From contig NC_020174.2 in NCBI RefSeq assembly GCF_000224145.3, positions 522,520 through 586,519 on the forward strand: 64,000 bases of DNA, written 5' to 3'. The notes beneath the pieces were generated by a model. It searched no databases. It saw only the letters and a program-made list of their open reading frames with translations, and was not told where the DNA came from. Source of the DNA: Ciona intestinalis. Taxonomy: Eukaryota; Chordata; Ascidiacea; Phlebobranchia; Cionidae. Positions within the stretch are counted from its first letter, which is position 1; every line of letters begins with the position of its first letter. Of this stretch, positions 61,600 through 64,000 are shown piece after piece. A program made the position numbers and the translations under genes.

Positions 61600-63726
61600 T
61601 CACCGACGATATCGACCACGGTCGCCTTGCCAACGACCTCTGAACTCTGTGTGGATATAAAGTCAATATTAATAGAACGTCAACATAAGAGAAGAATATT
61701 GCAATCTCTGGCAACGTGGTTTAGTAGTTAAAGCTAGATGGGACAAGGATTCTCAAGACTTGTTGTTGCTATTATTGGAGGTGCTGTGTGTTTTCTGAGA
61801 CTGGCTATTGCTTAAACCAAAGGGTCACTGATAGGTTGTTTGAAGTTTACATCCAAAACAATCACCCACAAAGTTACATACGTGATAAATTGCAAGCGGG
61901 CATGAGTTACTCATAAAAAAAAATGCATCCATCATATGACCATGATAACTAGGTTTATTATTATGATAACTTACCGCCACGACGAGGGGGTCCGTTGTTC
62001 CAAGGTTGCCGATGCCTCCATTGTTCATTGGGACCAAACTGGCCTTGGAAGGGACCATTAGATCCGGGACCCATCCTGGGACCCATTGGCCTCGGAGGAC
62101 CCGACCAGTCCATTGAGTAATGTTCATTATTGTTCATAATATTAGGTGGGGGCACATTGGGTGGTGGCATCCCAGGCGGGGGCATCATGGGATAGAACCC
62201 ATTTATCATGTTAGGGGGAGGATACATCATGTTGGGTTCAATACCATTGTTTATTGGAGGAGGATATTGTGTGTTCTGTTGGTTGTCGTCTTGTGCTTTA
62301 CCGGTGTTGCCATTTGAACCATTGTTTGCTGAAAACAGTGTTACCAGTTTAAACTTTTATTAAAGAAAATTTTAATTTTTTTATTATTTTTTAAAGTGTA
62401 AAAAGTTTTGCCAACGAATAATGCCAAAAAAAGTGTTTTACACTCAAAGCTGTTTTATAATAGAAGTGTTTTGAAATAAATCTGTCTGGGAAAAATTCGA
62501 GGAATACTGACATAGCCTACCCATTTAGAATAGATATAGAATATATTACAGTAATAAAATATAGACTAACCTGTAGCAGTTTGGAGTATTTCCCTAAGTT
62601 TGTCTTTAATATCTGGAGCATTGGTATCAGTATTCCCCATCACACTGTTCAACATATTCTTCAATACAACACTATCTCCTGTTACTGGGGACGGTGATCG
62701 TGAGGGGGTGGGACCTGGGTCGTTCGGCTGGGAGGAAAATATGTGGTTGAATATGCTGTATTTATAACAGGGGCTGCGGAAAGGTAGGTGTGCCTGTATT
62801 TAACATTAATTATGGATTGTCTATAACTAGATTGTGCCATATAGGGATGTGCTTGTTTTTAGTAAGATAACATTAGGTTTAAAGCTTGCCGCTGCTGCTC
62901 AAGGGCCTTTACTGCAGTTTGGTAAACAAAATACTGCAGTTTGGTAAACAAAATAACAACTAATTCGAAGTTATTTTTAATATCAAAGGGGCAATGATGT
63001 TCCTATAAGCCATGAACCATAAAATGTAGAAAAACCATGTTCTTAGCCATATAAACAAGACTTACATCATCAATAGGGATAACTTTAGGAGGAACCATCT
63101 CGTAAGGTTCAGGGTCAGGTTCGGCAGGTGAATCGGGCACCATCTCGATAGAGAGAAAGATTTCCTGGAGGACAGTTTTCTCTCGTTCTTTCTGGATGTC
63201 TTTCTCAATACTGGGGGTGGGGAACAGTGTTATTATTATCAGCAGTGCCTTTACATGGTTATCTTATTTAGGAGACTTGGGCAAATTGAAAATATATTTC
63301 TTAGAACATTTTTTTTATTGCAAAGTATTTGTCAATTTCACCTGCACGTTTAAACAACCAAACAGCTCTGGCTTATTCAGACAAGTAAATTGTATAATGG
63401 GAATAATGGGAAGTAAAAGAACTAATATGGTTTAGTCAGACAAGTAAATTGTTTGTAATCAGTAAAACAGCAAGCCATTTTAAACAGACCCATTACATGT
63501 TTGTTTAATATTGTGTTTGGCCAGTTATTCAGCTAGGTGGCCAGGATAATACACATCACAACCAAGTACCTGTTACTTCCAGGTTCCACCAGCGATGCTG
63601 GCAAGTCGATAAGTTGTGGTTTCTTCCAACTATTGTCGCCTTTATGGTGGAAGTCGCCCAACTTCTCTCGCTCCGACATTCGGTCCCGTTGCATCGCGTC
63701 TTTGAAGTTTTGTGACGTCACATTCA
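61600..63726 (-). CDS. PPP1R10: PPP1R10 (PNUTS), C-terminal part (partial)
   Basis: Nuclear targeting subunit of protein phosphatase 1, acting with RNA polymerase II elongation and termination factors (established). Exons: 63570-63726, 63066-63210, 62571-62727, 61975-62328 and 61600-61646, in continuous phase, about 286 residues; the 5' part lies beyond the right edge. Diagnostic stretches: [49 protein letters not shown] and [13 protein letters not shown], each with a close counterpart in vertebrate PNUTS. A Pro/Gly/Met-rich segment ([15 protein letters not shown]) and an Arg/Gly-rich end ([13 protein letters not shown], stop) follow. The PP1-binding motif is upstream and not visible. No CCCH zinc finger, present at the end of the vertebrate protein, occurs before the stop. 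Confidence 0.9.
61700..61920 (+). repeat. SINE, diverged, in the last PPP1R10 intron
   Basis: The head 'ggcaacgtggtttagtagtt' is box A-like; the body 'aaagggtcactgataggttg' and 'atcacccacaaagttacata' are present. Confidence 0.65.
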
Positions 63727-64000
63727 CTGCGGAACACATGGACCGGTTAGATTTGTGTGTATGACGTAATATTGAAAAGAAATCGCTATTCTAGAACACG
63801 GTAGAGGTTATATCGCGGTGGTGGGTGGTGGAAATGAAATAAATAAAATACCTTATCAAATATTTACCAGTAATACTGTTACGTCACTAAAATGACGTCA
63901 TCAGAATGAGACAATATCAAAAGTTCTGGTTTTTGAAAGAAATAACTATGTGACGTCACGATAACACCATTAAACAAAAACATGTACGTAAAAGAAGTTT

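Overview
The window looks like an ascidian tunicate, most likely Ciona (intestinalis/robusta group). It is AT-rich (estimated by eye), and its genes are intron-rich with short exons and chordate-type products: SLC4, CTH, NXPE, SLC22 and PPP1R10. It is also full of short tRNA-derived SINEs and of a MITE-like family whose ends read 'gggtgggggaagatgggac'. Species assignment rests on recognition, not on a search. The sequence is a draft assembly with six sizeable N gaps.

Layout from left to right. (1) 1-15468, minus strand: the 5' half of an Na+-coupled bicarbonate transporter of the SLC4 family; the membrane domain lies beyond the left edge. (2) 15.5-19.7 kb: upstream region shared head-to-head by SLC4 and the next gene, with a CpG-rich 41-bp tandem repeat and a 500-N gap. 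(3) 19763-41261, plus strand: a complete cystathionine gamma-lyase gene (CTH, 11 exons, 401 codons). Exons 2-5 are present twice around a gap, probably two unmerged alleles. Its 13-kb intron 5 holds a decayed THAP/P-like transposon, a foldback element and SINEs; introns 8 and 10 hold arrays of a 71-bp minisatellite. (4) 43639-45363, plus strand: a two-exon, 486-residue rhodopsin-class GPCR with unusual core motifs. (5) 46636-47450, minus strand: the 3' end of an unrecognised gene whose product ends in a CaaX box. (6) 49158-51444, minus strand: a three-exon NXPE-family (PC-esterase) gene. (7) 54008-59843, plus strand: a 13-exon SLC22 organic-ion transporter with MITEs in several introns. (8) 61600-63726, minus strand: the 3' half of PPP1R10 (PNUTS), apparently without the vertebrate C-terminal CCCH zinc finger.

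Exon boundaries were placed by hand from GT/AG (and two GC/AG) sites, with codon phase carried through each gene. CTH, NXPE, SLC22, the GPCR and PPP1R10 keep phase at every junction. SLC4 keeps phase except around the gap at 8431-8555. There is no operon or pathway logic linking the genes. Two transporters (bicarbonate and organic ions), one sulfur amino-acid enzyme (source of H2S and cysteine), one receptor, one esterase-like type II membrane protein and one nuclear PP1 regulator simply lie side by side.

I did not find a convincing previously undescribed system. The most useful leads are the THAP transposon relic, the SLC4 exon-fragment duplication with only synonymous changes in its aligned codons, the SINE-like 71-bp minisatellite, short LTR-like repeats carrying TATA boxes, the excess of TGACGTCA palindromes, and the CaaX-ending orphan gene.
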